DNA of 27,237 bases, from IMG/VR virus record IMGVR_UViG_3300025889_000778, positions 1-27,237 of that record; one strand, 5' to 3'. The position numbers were made by a program, and so were the translations under genes. Below, piece after piece: positions 6,533 through 14,551 of the stretch. Numbering within the stretch: position 1 is the stretch's first letter; each line of letters begins with the position of its first letter. The notes beneath the pieces are model-generated. The model saw only the letters and a list, made by a program, of their open reading frames with translations. It searched no databases and was not told the DNA's origin. The stretch comes from a virus.

Positions 6533-6735
6533 TGGCACGAAGCGCATTTTACTACGATAAGTACAGCCTTCCTCCGCTGCGTAATCAATTCAAGGCCGGG
6601 TACCTTGCGTATAAAAGCCCCTATCTTAAGAGGCTAAATGGTGCAACTATTATTGTGACTGCTAATCCATATCCAGAGGGCACTATGCAACATAAGGAAT
6701 GGCAACGTGGGTACGACCACGCATACTTTAATTAG
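6532..6735 (+). CDS. Small basic protein resembling ribosome modulation factor-like phage proteins
   Basis: The 67-aa product begins in a TAATG overlap with the nuclease gene. It is basic and aromatic, with two related-looking segments: FKAGYLAYKSPYL and, near the end, NPYPEGTMQHKEWQRGYDHA. The G-Y-x-A and N-P-Y...W-x-x-G-Y-x-x-A pattern is like that in short phage proteins annotated as ribosome modulation factor (Rmf)-like. Rmf binds 70S ribosomes and causes dimerisation in resting cells. The resemblance is short and from memory, so function is uncertain. The last four bases overlap the end of the opposing holin-like gene. Confidence 0.65.
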   Translation: MARSAFYYDKYSLPPLRNQFKAGYLAYKSPYLKRLNGATIIVTANPYPEGTMQHKEWQRGYDHAYFN

Positions 6736-6977
6736 GACTCTAGAAATTTAACAACGCTTTTACCGAACACCCCTAAGGCCACGCCAACGGCCCCAGTTGT
6801 GCCAGCTAACCACACAAGTACGCGCTCAGCGCCTTTGCGTTCACATAGAGCTTTCTCTATAGTAGCCAGCCTACTTGTGTTTTTAGACTGGCCTTCTTTT
6901 AGGGCGGTAACGGCGCCAGTTAAATTAACTATGGCCTCCCCTATTTTACCTAATTCTCGTTCGTAACTATCCGTCAT
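6732..6977 (-). CDS. Holin-like one-TM membrane protein with N-terminal coiled coil
   Basis: This 81-aa protein has a polar helical region (residues 5-45; LGKIGEAIVNLTGAVTALKE) followed after a short charged stretch by one hydrophobic segment at about residues 53-71 (VLVWLAGTTGAVGVALGVF) and a short charged tail. A coiled coil plus one membrane helix is the design of small phage holins and XhlA-type lysis proteins, which form or trigger membrane lesions at the end of infection. The ribosome-binding site is strong (GGGGGAGGGT directly before the ATG). It is the last gene of the minus-strand virion block, a common place for lysis genes, but no endolysin or spanin is visible in the window. Another small membrane protein remains possible. 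Confidence 0.65.
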   Translation of the reverse strand: MTDSYERELGKIGEAIVNLTGAVTALKEGQSKNTSRLATIEKALCERKGAERVLVWLAGTTGAVGVALGVFGKSVVKFLES

Positions 6978-7015
6978 ACCCTCCCCCGAGCCGAACTAAC
7001 GCCGGCCTTCTGTTG

Positions 7016-8017
7016 TTAGATTGCCGTGATCGTGCCGGTGCCGGTTTTCACCGGAGTCCCATCATCGCCATCATTCGTAAACCCGCTCGACAGCATGTCT
7101 GTCCCGCGCATGGCGATGTCTGGCGTCGCGCCGAGGGTCGTGATAACAACCGACATGTCTTGGAGACCCCTGTTGTAGAGCGTTTGTTGTGTCGCGGTCA
7201 GCGACGCATCAAGATAGTTTTCCATGTCGAACACGAACCGCTCCATTTGACCGGAGATGCCTACGGTGCCATTCGACGTAGAGCCAATACGGAGGTCGGT
7301 CATACTGCCGTTGTCGATGTAGGAATAATCGCCTGCGATCATGTCGATTGGCGAATTGGCGACAAGATAGTGTGGCGTAGCAGAGTCAGCCGTCAGGAAA
7401 TTGTCAGGGTCCAGCAGCCACGCTTCGTTGATCGTGGATCGGGCCAGAGACCGACGAGCGAGAGGCATGACGACGCCCGCTTCGTGCAGGTGCATGGAAT
7501 ATTGATCAGGCAAAGTGCCGCCAGTCCCATGCGTGACGCCCGTCTTCTTCCAGTAGTTGCCTATGTTCGCGCCGCTAACGCCCTCAAGCGGTTGGCCCAC
7601 GGCGTTCTCGACCGTATCTGTGCATTGCGTCCAGCCAGTCAGCGCGGCTTGCCCGCTAAAGACAGGCGTCTCGCCATTGTAGGCGTAGAATTTCAACGCA
7701 GCCGAGCGAAGCGTGTCACCAAAATCGAAATAGTCCTCGGCGTAGGTGCCGCCGCGAACGCCGACCGTTCCGCCTGCCGTGCCGCTGACGGCTTTAATCT
7801 TCGCCATCGAGGCGTAGGGATTGCCTACGGAACCGTCGCCAGTTGTATCGTTGCCCGTGGGAGAAATGTAATAGTCGAACGACGTGCCGTAGTTGGTCCC
7901 GAGGGGGCCGTAGGTTATGGAAAGAGGCGGCGTACCACCACTTCCAACGGACAACGACATGAGGCTGACACCGGTGCGGATGCCGTACAGACGGCGGAGA
8001 CGGTCAGCCCTACTCAT
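7016..8017 (-). CDS. Tail-spike-like protein with beta-helix entry motif
   Basis: The 333-aa product contains, after about 45 residues, FDYYISPTGNDTTGDGS and GNPYASMAKI, the pattern that opens right-handed beta-helix domains of the pectate-lyase/DUF1565 kind, followed by short strands and turns (GTVGVRGGTYAEDYFDFGD, LKFYAYNGETPVFSG). Phage tail spikes of this kind bind or cut surface polysaccharide, so host attachment is the likely role. At 333 aa it is short for a full spike. The DNA is much more GC-rich than its surroundings (41 of 60 bases at 7741-7800 and 39 of 60 at 7441-7500, against 27 of 60 at 9121-9180), which suggests recent replacement. No ribosome-binding site precedes the ATG; it starts two bases after the previous stop, so re-initiation is likely. 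Confidence 0.7.
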   Translation of the reverse strand: MSRADRLRRLYGIRTGVSLMSLSVGSGGTPPLSITYGPLGTNYGTSFDYYISPTGNDTTGDGSVGNPYASMAKIKAVSGTAGGTVGVRGGTYAEDYFDFGDTLRSAALKFYAYNGETPVFSGQAALTGWTQCTDTVENAVGQPLEGVSGANIGNYWKKTGVTHGTGGTLPDQYSMHLHEAGVVMPLARRSLARSTINEAWLLDPDNFLTADSATPHYLVANSPIDMIAGDYSYIDNGSMTDLRIGSTSNGTVGISGQMERFVFDMENYLDASLTATQQTLYNRGLQDMSVVITTLGATPDIAMRGTDMLSSGFTNDGDDGTPVKTGTGTITAI

Positions 8018-8019
8018 TA

Positions 8020-8415
8020 TTATTTAAACCCTACAGTAGCAATCACATCAATATTAGCCCCAGTACCAGCAGTAAGGTATGGCCGGATAAGGTCAGGAAG
8101 CGTAGAGATAGAGTGCATAAAGGAGGCACCACTGGTGTGCGTAATAGCAGTGCCGGTTTCATCTTTCAAAGCAGTCCATGTAGTGCCGTTATCATTGCTG
8201 CCTTGAGTCGTCACGTCACCACTAGTCCCATAGCTAGTGCCGATAATCTGAAAAACGGTATCAACAATATCCCCGCCGCATTGAATGGCTTCAATCGTGT
8301 CTGCTGAAGTAACCAAACCGTCCCACCAATAACGCCGGGAAGTAATGCGGCCAACTTGAGTGGTGGCAGTGTTAATAGGGATAGCGTAGTTAGAGTCGCC
8401 AGTGTACGGCTTCAT
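8020..8415 (-). CDS. Small structural-type protein, beta-rich
   Basis: This 131-aa protein is probably a virion component because of its position among fibre-like genes and its composition: rich in Thr, Gly, Ser and Ile, few charges, with alternating strands and turns (TVFQIIGTSYGTSGDVTTQG, then SNDNGTTWTALKDETGTA). The N-D-N-G-T-T-W-T segment resembles those of beta-sandwich modules in phage head or tail accessory proteins. It is not assigned to a named family. The stop is two bases before the spike start. AAGGGCC upstream is the likely ribosome-binding site. Confidence 0.6.
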   Translation of the reverse strand: MKPYTGDSNYAIPINTATTQVGRITSRRYWWDGLVTSADTIEAIQCGGDIVDTVFQIIGTSYGTSGDVTTQGSNDNGTTWTALKDETGTAITHTSGASFMHSISTLPDLIRPYLTAGTGANIDVIATVGFK

Positions 8416-8429
8416 AGTAATGGTGGCCC

Positions 8430-8678
8430 TTAGTTTTTACCTCTCTTGGGTTGTTTAATACGATTAGCGCGCTTGGACACAACCTTTAAGTTGCCAGCAC
8501 TATTATTGCGCGGATTCATGTCCTTATGATCCACCTCTTTACCGTCACCTTTTTTAACTAGGCCCTTCTTCATCATCTTAGCACGTGCAGCATTACGGGA
8601 CGCACGAGCCTTTAACTGCGCTGGAGTACCACCGTAGTCTGCGTATTCTTTCTTGTAATTACGCGGCCTAGGTGCCAA
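8430..8678 (-). CDS. HNH-like small basic protein, TTG start
   Basis: The 82-aa protein is very basic. Residues about 47-70 (KEVDHKDMNPRNNSAGNLKV, then VSKRANR) carry the D-H...N...N-L pattern of the HNH/beta-beta-alpha metal fold, with H51 as candidate general base. Short proteins of this type occur in phage structural regions and are usually annotated HNH endonuclease; a zinc-finger cysteine set is absent. The start is taken as TTG 8678, with AGAGG five bases upstream; it lies inside the last codons of the preceding gene. A nicking role in packaging or a free-standing homing role are both possible, as is a DNA-binding protein that has lost catalysis. Confidence 0.6.
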   Translation of the reverse strand: MAPRPRNYKKEYADYGGTPAQLKARASRNAARAKMMKKGLVKKGDGKEVDHKDMNPRNNSAGNLKVVSKRANRIKQPKRGKN

Positions 8679-9030
8679 GGGGACCTCTAGCTACGCCAAA
8701 GTATTCTTTAATGACACCGGTCATGGCTACAGTATTTGCTGTAGCGACAGTCATGACAATTTGGTCGCCTGCCTCTAGAACCATAAGTATACTATCCATT
8801 ACTGTTAAAGAGTCCTTTCCGGGAACACTTCCCACGTATACGTTATGGTACTCTGTATGACTCGCATGATACTGCTCAATCAGAATAGAATCAGGCCCCA
8901 CTGTGTCGTTAGATAAAATCATAGACACTAGAACTGCTGTATTATTGGCTGGGCATGTGTATACAACTTCCCGACTTGTAGTTGTCGGCTGAAGAAATAT
9001 AGATCGCAGCTTGTAAGTGTCGTCTCTCAT
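8668..9030 (-). CDS. Small virion-associated protein, first gene after a promoter
   Basis: This 120-aa product has the strand-rich, low-charge make-up of a phage structural protein: TTTSREVVYTCPANNTAVLV, then MILSNDTV and repeated hydrophobic strands (DQIVMTVATANTVAMTGVI). A T-C-P-A-N-N-T-A segment near the start followed by strand pairs is often seen in small head or tail proteins. It is not assigned to a family. ATG 9030 has AAAGGG just upstream and follows the putative promoter at 9063-9090 with a leader of about 26 bases. It overlaps the HNH-like gene by 11 bases. Confidence 0.6.
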   Translation of the reverse strand: MRDDTYKLRSIFLQPTTTSREVVYTCPANNTAVLVSMILSNDTVGPDSILIEQYHASHTEYHNVYVGSVPGKDSLTVMDSILMVLEAGDQIVMTVATANTVAMTGVIKEYFGVARGPLGT

Positions 9031-9062
9031 TTGGCCCTTTAGAATTGAGTACTACTGGCTTG

Positions 9063-9090
9063 GTTGTACATAAATACGCTCTAATGTCAA
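9063..9090 (-). promoter_or_regulatory. Putative sigma70-type promoter for the distal spike/lysis genes
   Basis: On the minus strand a perfect -35 TTGACA (9085-9090) is followed after 16 bases by TACAAC (9063-9068), four of six matches to TATAAT. It fills the 63-base gap between the 1302-aa gene and the 120-aa gene, with a predicted start near 9056. The same TTGACATT block begins the promoter before the capsid gene. Confidence 0.55.
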
Positions 9091-9093
9091 GAA

Positions 9094-12000
9094 TTATTTA
9101 GGCTTCCTTATGCTTTGTAGGTCTTTAGCTATAGCTGCCCCAATACCGTACAGGCCTAAATTCTCTGTAGTGTTGCCTTTTCCGTACAACACCAGCTTCT
9201 CTAGATCAGTTGGGGCGTAATCGTTATTCTCAAACACATACCGCTGAAGTCTCTCTTTGTACTTCTTCATCTCTAGATCGGCCAGCGCACGATATTCCTT
9301 AGTTGCGCCTAGCCAAGTCGCTCGGGCGAATGGGCCCGTGTACTCGTTGTAACGTGCACGAATCAATTCCAACTCTTTATTCAGAATACTGTTCTTGTCT
9401 CGTCGTATGTCACTACTATTGGCTTTGTAATTGTCAAACTCAGTCTGTAGCTTTTCTGCCTTATCAACCGCCGCAGCCGCAGCATGTAACTCAGCGTATT
9501 CTCTAGCGTGGCGTTTAAGGAAGCGAACTCTCTCGTTAAGGCGGGTTTTCTTATCCGCGTCGGGTAACTCAAGGTACGTAGGGTCCTTTAGCAATTGGGA
9601 GCCTACTACTTCTATAGCAGGCGCTAGGTTTTGATTAATGTAGTCGTCAACTATAGGCTCCCCAGAAGCAGGGATAACTTCAAATTCAGTCAGGCCTAAG
9701 CGCAAATACTCCTTAGCTACTTCTGACTCACGGGGCATAGTGGCCGCACCTGTAAGCTGCTTAATCAGGCCACCGCTGACACGGGGCCCTGAAGTAAGCC
9801 CTGTATGTGCAATAGGCTGGTCTAAATCCCCACCCGGAAAATTCTTCTTTATGGTATTCCAAAACATTTCTTTTCCGCGCTCAACACTGCCGCTGCTTTC
9901 AAGGATGTTAGAGTCTCTAGCGTAGGCCATTTCCTTATCTACAATGGAGACAATATCCTTAACCGTTCGGGGAATGGCTAGTGTGCCGCCGAGTAACTCT
10001 CCAAAAAACTTCCCGATGGCCTCGCCTGTATTTTCATCCGTACTGTCTTCTGACGCTATGGCGTCAAACACTCGATCAAGTATAATCGGCTGTAGCCCAC
10101 TTCTACTATTGATGCCTATTACCGTCTTAAGGGTTTCCCATGACTTAAGAGCGGGGCCATTTCCCTCTTTATCTCGACTATGCCATTTAATAGCTAAATC
10201 AGCCACAGCAAGATACTGAGCAAAAGGAAATAGAGACCGCGCATCTTGTCCATCCAAGTCGTACCATTCCGTGTCTAGGTGCTGTGATCTATACCACATA
10301 GCGCCTCCCAAAGCTATGGTTCCGATAGTTCCCTCTGCTACAGATTTAGCAAATTGCTCTTTAGTATGAGAGACTTCTCTTCTTAGGGCTGTAGCGATCC
10401 CTGCTTGTGTGAATTTAACTATGGGGTCTACGGGACTGTAACGCATCTGCCACGCAAGAGCATTGTACATAAACCTCGGAAAAGGAACTGCCATAGAGCT
10501 AATAGGAGAAGTCTTATTAACAGCGTCAATTAAAGCTTTGCCTATTCCGTGTGCTTCCTTGTTAGGCGTATATGCAAACGTATCCTTCAGAGAAGCATCT
10601 ACTGCCTTGCGAAGGTGCTTACTATCCATTTTCATGCCAGACGCAACAAACTTCTCAAGACTTATGGGGTTTTTTATAGACGCGTCGCTTTGTGTTCTAA
10701 TAAGAGTGCGATTTACCTCAGCTACGAATCTCGCCCTACGATAAAAGCCGTCCGTTACAATGTTAAAGTGGTTGGCCATACGCACAAGTTTGGAAACTTC
10801 ATCCGCGCCAGCCTCCTGCATTTGTCGGACTACCGCCTGACTAAGTTTAGGATTGCCCGATAGTATTTCTTCAAACATACTACGGGTCTTAGTGTCGTTA
10901 ACTAGTGCCCCAACAACAGCAAATGTGTCTCTATACCAGTCGCCTAATGCCTGTTTGGTTTGTCCCTTCTGGAGAGCCCTGCCCCCGTAAATGTACGCAT
11001 TTTCAAGCGCTGCGGCGGCCGTACCAAAGGTCAAGGAGCCCGCAGAACCAAGTACGTTTCTAACAGTAGTGGCAAAGCCACTAGTCAAAAGGGCTACTTT
11101 GTTTTGAGTTAACCATTTTGCCCTATGCCACCACCCCCTTGCCTCTTTGGCGCTAGGTTCATACTTTTCAAGGTGTACGCCAAGGGCTTTAGACAACTCA
11201 TCTGGGACTAAAGTAAAGCGCTTAGCCGTTTTACCTGCTTGACTTGCTGCGCCCCCTTCTCCAGCAAGCCCTCTGCCCATTTTGCTCATGCCCTCTTTAA
11301 AACTGCTCTCAAGCAATCCGGGGTTATGCTTTAGTATTTGCGCCATAGTTACAAAAGTATCAGTGCTAATATTGGCAGTGGATAAAACTCTCTCAAGGGT
11401 GTCTACATTCACCTTATCCCAATGAACCGTATCGCCACCAGCAATGTCTTTAATAAAGTCAGCTACTGCGTGCATAAGAGGCTTGTTAGTCTTAGCGGCT
11501 TCACTATACTTAAGCGTGGCATTAAAAATGACATCCGCCTGAGGGTCAAACGCAAGACCTACAGCTCGTGCCGTCTTCATTTGATCCATTAATACTTGCT
11601 GAGAAGAGGACGCTATGTGGTAAGAAGCCGCTGCTAAATGCTGCCTAAGTACGGCTTCTTGCGCTTCTTCCCCTAACATTTCAACATCTGCTACTTGCTT
11701 CAACAGTCGCTCAACTGGCCCACCAATGCCCGCGTCAGGGGAGGGATCAACGCCTGCTCGGAACTCCTCGACTCTCTTCAAAAGGTTTATGGCTTCTTTG
11801 TCTCCATAAGACGCGGCCTCTTTAACGTTAATATCGTGCAGAGAGCCTCTATACGGATCGACAACGGCTGCCTCTTTTACAGGCTTAAGATTGTAAAACT
11901 CTTTAGCTGTGTCCAGCTTCTTCATAAATACTTTCTTAGCGCCGAGAGCCGTTGTACCTCCCCCAAGAACTGCGCCTACACCAGTCTGTAGGGCAATGTC

Positions 12001-13002
12001 GCCAATGTCATATTCAAGTTTATTACGGTCGGAAGTAGGATCGTAGATACCAGTCTTAGGGTCAATGTAAGCCGCCCGCTCAGCAGCCTGATTTGCTAGT
12101 TCGATGCCTCCAGAACCAGCGCCTTCGACTACGCCAACCCATGCAGCTTGTTTCATGACCCTCTTACGCACATATGCCTTAAGGGCGGCTTCAGTAACTT
12201 CCTTAAGTAAAATCTTAGTAGCTGCGCCACCCACACCGCCCGTAGCAATAGCCGCTGCGGCACTAAAGAGATTTGTAGGATCAAGAACTCCAGCAAGAGC
12301 ATAATCTTTAATCGACGATAGGGCGCTAAGGACGGACTGATCCGAAATGTTTGGAACATCTTCCTCAAATACGCGCATAGCAGCGCCTACAAGTTTTGCA
12401 TTGTCTTCATCGGCCCCATACAAATTATACGTATCGCGCCCCGCTGTTCCTATGTTGGATTTACTCCATCTCATGTGAGTAGCAAAATCAGCGGCAAAAT
12501 CTTCGTCTGATTGCCCTTCTTGCTGTTTAGTCCCATTAAGGGTGTAAAAAGCCCTACGAATAATGCGCATTTTTTCAGGGTCAATTACAATTTTAGAATA
12601 GCGGTCGTCGGTCGTAGGTTCCGTTGACGCAGGCCTGTCAAATTTATAATTGTCTGCAAGTACCGGATCGTCCGTAGGCTGAGAAGCATCATCCGAAATA
12701 GGGGCGTCTTCAGTTACTTGCTCATCAGTAGAAGATGCTTGCTTATATTGCCGCATACCTGCATCTGGCAAGTCAAGAACGGGAGGTGTGTAATCATCTT
12801 CTACAGGAACCTCCTCAGAAGAAGACACGTAGTCCCCTATAACGGGCGGCACATACTCGTCTTCTGAGGCTACCTCTTCTACTGCTTGCAGACCGTCTGT
12901 TGATGGGACTGCCGGCAAGTCTAGAACAGGAGGAGTGTAATCGTCTTCCTCCTCTTCATTAACGTACGGGTCCACAGATAGAAGTGTGTTGTTACTGGGC
13001 AT
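9094..13002 (-). CDS. Very large internal virion (ejection) protein
   Basis: This 1302-aa protein is most likely the phage's counterpart of T7 gp16, a core protein ejected with the genome that helps DNA cross the envelope. Support is size, place at the end of the virion block, an almost wholly helical, charged sequence, and several hydrophobic glycine/alanine stretches that could insert in membrane (about residues 245-264, LFSAAAAIATGGVGGAATKI, and another near 340-355). I see no lytic transglycosylase motif like that of T7 gp16. The first 80 residues hold three copies of an acidic Y-[TV]-P-P-V motif. ATG 13002 is preferred over GTG 13008 because AAGG lies five bases upstream of it. It overlaps the 519-aa gene by 11 bases. 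No family was recognised directly. Confidence 0.75.
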   Translation of the reverse strand: MPSNNTLLSVDPYVNEEEEDDYTPPVLDLPAVPSTDGLQAVEEVASEDEYVPPVIGDYVSSSEEVPVEDDYTPPVLDLPDAGMRQYKQASSTDEQVTEDAPISDDASQPTDDPVLADNYKFDRPASTEPTTDDRYSKIVIDPEKMRIIRRAFYTLNGTKQQEGQSDEDFAADFATHMRWSKSNIGTAGRDTYNLYGADEDNAKLVGAAMRVFEEDVPNISDQSVLSALSSIKDYALAGVLDPTNLFSAAAAIATGGVGGAATKILLKEVTEAALKAYVRKRVMKQAAWVGVVEGAGSGGIELANQAAERAAYIDPKTGIYDPTSDRNKLEYDIGDIALQTGVGAVLGGGTTALGAKKVFMKKLDTAKEFYNLKPVKEAAVVDPYRGSLHDINVKEAASYGDKEAINLLKRVEEFRAGVDPSPDAGIGGPVERLLKQVADVEMLGEEAQEAVLRQHLAAASYHIASSSQQVLMDQMKTARAVGLAFDPQADVIFNATLKYSEAAKTNKPLMHAVADFIKDIAGGDTVHWDKVNVDTLERVLSTANISTDTFVTMAQILKHNPGLLESSFKEGMSKMGRGLAGEGGAASQAGKTAKRFTLVPDELSKALGVHLEKYEPSAKEARGWWHRAKWLTQNKVALLTSGFATTVRNVLGSAGSLTFGTAAAALENAYIYGGRALQKGQTKQALGDWYRDTFAVVGALVNDTKTRSMFEEILSGNPKLSQAVVRQMQEAGADEVSKLVRMANHFNIVTDGFYRRARFVAEVNRTLIRTQSDASIKNPISLEKFVASGMKMDSKHLRKAVDASLKDTFAYTPNKEAHGIGKALIDAVNKTSPISSMAVPFPRFMYNALAWQMRYSPVDPIVKFTQAGIATALRREVSHTKEQFAKSVAEGTIGTIALGGAMWYRSQHLDTEWYDLDGQDARSLFPFAQYLAVADLAIKWHSRDKEGNGPALKSWETLKTVIGINSRSGLQPIILDRVFDAIASEDSTDENTGEAIGKFFGELLGGTLAIPRTVKDIVSIVDKEMAYARDSNILESSGSVERGKEMFWNTIKKNFPGGDLDQPIAHTGLTSGPRVSGGLIKQLTGAATMPRESEVAKEYLRLGLTEFEVIPASGEPIVDDYINQNLAPAIEVVGSQLLKDPTYLELPDADKKTRLNERVRFLKRHAREYAELHAAAAAVDKAEKLQTEFDNYKANSSDIRRDKNSILNKELELIRARYNEYTGPFARATWLGATKEYRALADLEMKKYKERLQRYVFENNDYAPTDLEKLVLYGKGNTTENLGLYGIGAAIAKDLQSIRKPK
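12768..12947 (-). repeat. Three acidic Y-x-P-P-V motif copies in the large ejection protein
   Basis: Residues 20-30, 48-57 and 69-79 of the 1302-aa protein read DDYTPPVLDLP, DEYVPPVIGD and DDYTPPVLDLP. The first and third are identical in protein over the 12 codons compared, yet differ at five codons, all synonymously. That shows selection on the peptide. Disordered acidic repeats of this kind often act as linear binding motifs or as linkers. Confidence 0.75.
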
Positions 13003-14551
13003 TTGCACCTTGCATTTTTTGAAGGGCTAGATCGAAGGCATTCAGAAATTCCCCCGACTTATTCATGAACCGAGCAGTAAGTTCAAAAGTGATACGGGCC
13101 TTTTCAATTGCAGATTTAGCTGCTGCGGCTTGTGCTTCGGGCGTCTTGTCTGCTCTGGCTTTTTCAGCTTCGACGGTTTTACTGATGTTTCGTTGAAGCC
13201 TGCTTACCAACGCATCACCTTCAAGGCCCTTTAGGTAGTATGTGTTTTCAAAGGCAACGTCATACACTTTGCGCTCCTCAGGAGGCATACCTAAGAGAAC
13301 CGTAGAATTTTTATGAAGGACTTTACGGTTCTTTGGATCGTACACAGCGGAGGACCTATACAGAGCCATTTGGTGTTGCTCAGCGATGGCCATTCTGTAC
13401 TTAGGTACGTACACTTGAGTGATTAAGGCTTCTATAGGGTAGTCGCCATACTGGGTGCTTTTTGGGTCCAGCCCCATAATCCGCAAAATTGCCTCCTGCC
13501 TATCTCCCATTTGCTTAAGTTTTGTGCCTATTTTAAGGTCTGAGATCATAGTAGTGCCTGTTCTAGCTTGAAACCACCCAAGCGGGTCAGTCAGTGCCTT
13601 TTCCATATTGACTTTGTCTGCTGAGTCCTTAATAGATGTAGTCATGTAGTCGTAGTATCTTTTCGGTGCCTCTTGGGCCAGTTCTGGAGAAGACAGAATA
13701 AAGTTCTGTTGTATAGTAGTGTATGCGACTTCGGCCTCTTGCTTTTGTTCTGGAGGTACAGTAGGGTCGTTTAAAGTATCAAAATATACGCCTGCTGCCT
13801 TCTGAACCTCTCTGCTCGCGGCACTGAGTTTTCTGTCTTCTTGTTCTTGTATAAACTTAGCTCGGTCTCTAGTGTTTTTTTCTATTTGTATGGCATGCGT
13901 TTCTGCGTCACGCCTGCGTTTAATCTCAACATCTTTTCTGGCGGCTACAACATCCGGAGTAAGTTCACCGGGCTCAAATCTAATACTTTCGCCGATGTCT
14001 GCGCTAGTCTGCTCAGGAGCCGCCTCTACTGGGGTCTCTTCCTCCCCGGATGAAAACAAACTACCAATTGAGGACACAATACTATCTGCAATCGTAGGCT
14101 TCTTCTCAACAGGAGACGGCAAGGGGGCAACATCACGAGCCAAGATATCTGCTAGAGCGCCGGGGTCCCATGCCTGCGTAGGCCTATTGGGGTCTGACGG
14201 AGCAGAACTAAAATACTTCTGCTTCAAGGGCTGTAACAGAGGACTACCAGAGTCATACATTTTCCTTATAGAAGACACTGTCCCTTCAATCTCATCTACA
14301 GACTTGCCTTTAATCATTCTAGCTGCGTCTTGGTTAGAAATGTCTAACATAGACGACAACGACTTAATATGAGAAGTCATGGCCGTTCTAGTTTTCTTAT
14401 ACGTCTCAAGTTCAGCTTGGCGAGTCTCAAATTCAGACTGCCACTCGTGCTTCTTTTTATAACTTGCGAGGTCTCGACGCGACTCCTCTGCCGCATCGTA
14501 CTCCTTGTTGAAGCCCTGCGAAAAACTATCGAAGAAAGAGTTTTTAGCCAT
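12992..14551 (-). CDS. Probable internal virion protein, helical, 519 aa
   Basis: The 519-aa product starts MAKNSFFDSFSQGFNKEYDA and is almost entirely helical and charged, with long predicted coiled coil from about residue 200 (DVEIKRRRDAETHAIQIEKN) and near the C-terminus. A proline/serine/glutamate-rich linker lies around residues 140-190. Neither enzyme motif nor membrane segment is evident. Size and position, just before the 1302-aa protein, fit the T7 gp15 place in the ejection apparatus, which is inference from order. AGGA lies nine bases before the ATG, and the start overlaps the previous stop by eight bases. Confidence 0.65.
   Translation of the reverse strand: MAKNSFFDSFSQGFNKEYDAAEESRRDLASYKKKHEWQSEFETRQAELETYKKTRTAMTSHIKSLSSMLDISNQDAARMIKGKSVDEIEGTVSSIRKMYDSGSPLLQPLKQKYFSSAPSDPNRPTQAWDPGALADILARDVAPLPSPVEKKPTIADSIVSSIGSLFSSGEEETPVEAAPEQTSADIGESIRFEPGELTPDVVAARKDVEIKRRRDAETHAIQIEKNTRDRAKFIQEQEDRKLSAASREVQKAAGVYFDTLNDPTVPPEQKQEAEVAYTTIQQNFILSSPELAQEAPKRYYDYMTTSIKDSADKVNMEKALTDPLGWFQARTGTTMISDLKIGTKLKQMGDRQEAILRIMGLDPKSTQYGDYPIEALITQVYVPKYRMAIAEQHQMALYRSSAVYDPKNRKVLHKNSTVLLGMPPEERKVYDVAFENTYYLKGLEGDALVSRLQRNISKTVEAEKARADKTPEAQAAAAKSAIEKARITFELTARFMNKSGEFLNAFDLALQKMQGANAQ

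Noticed and set aside
7013-8206. Plus-strand open frame of about 397 codons opposite the spike and its neighbour
   Set aside because: It runs antisense to two credible minus-strand genes, its translation is Arg/Val-rich without domains, and high GC alone makes such frames long.
13003-13008. GTG start for the 1302-aa protein
   Set aside because: AAGG would abut the GTG with no spacing; ATG 13002 has correct spacing.
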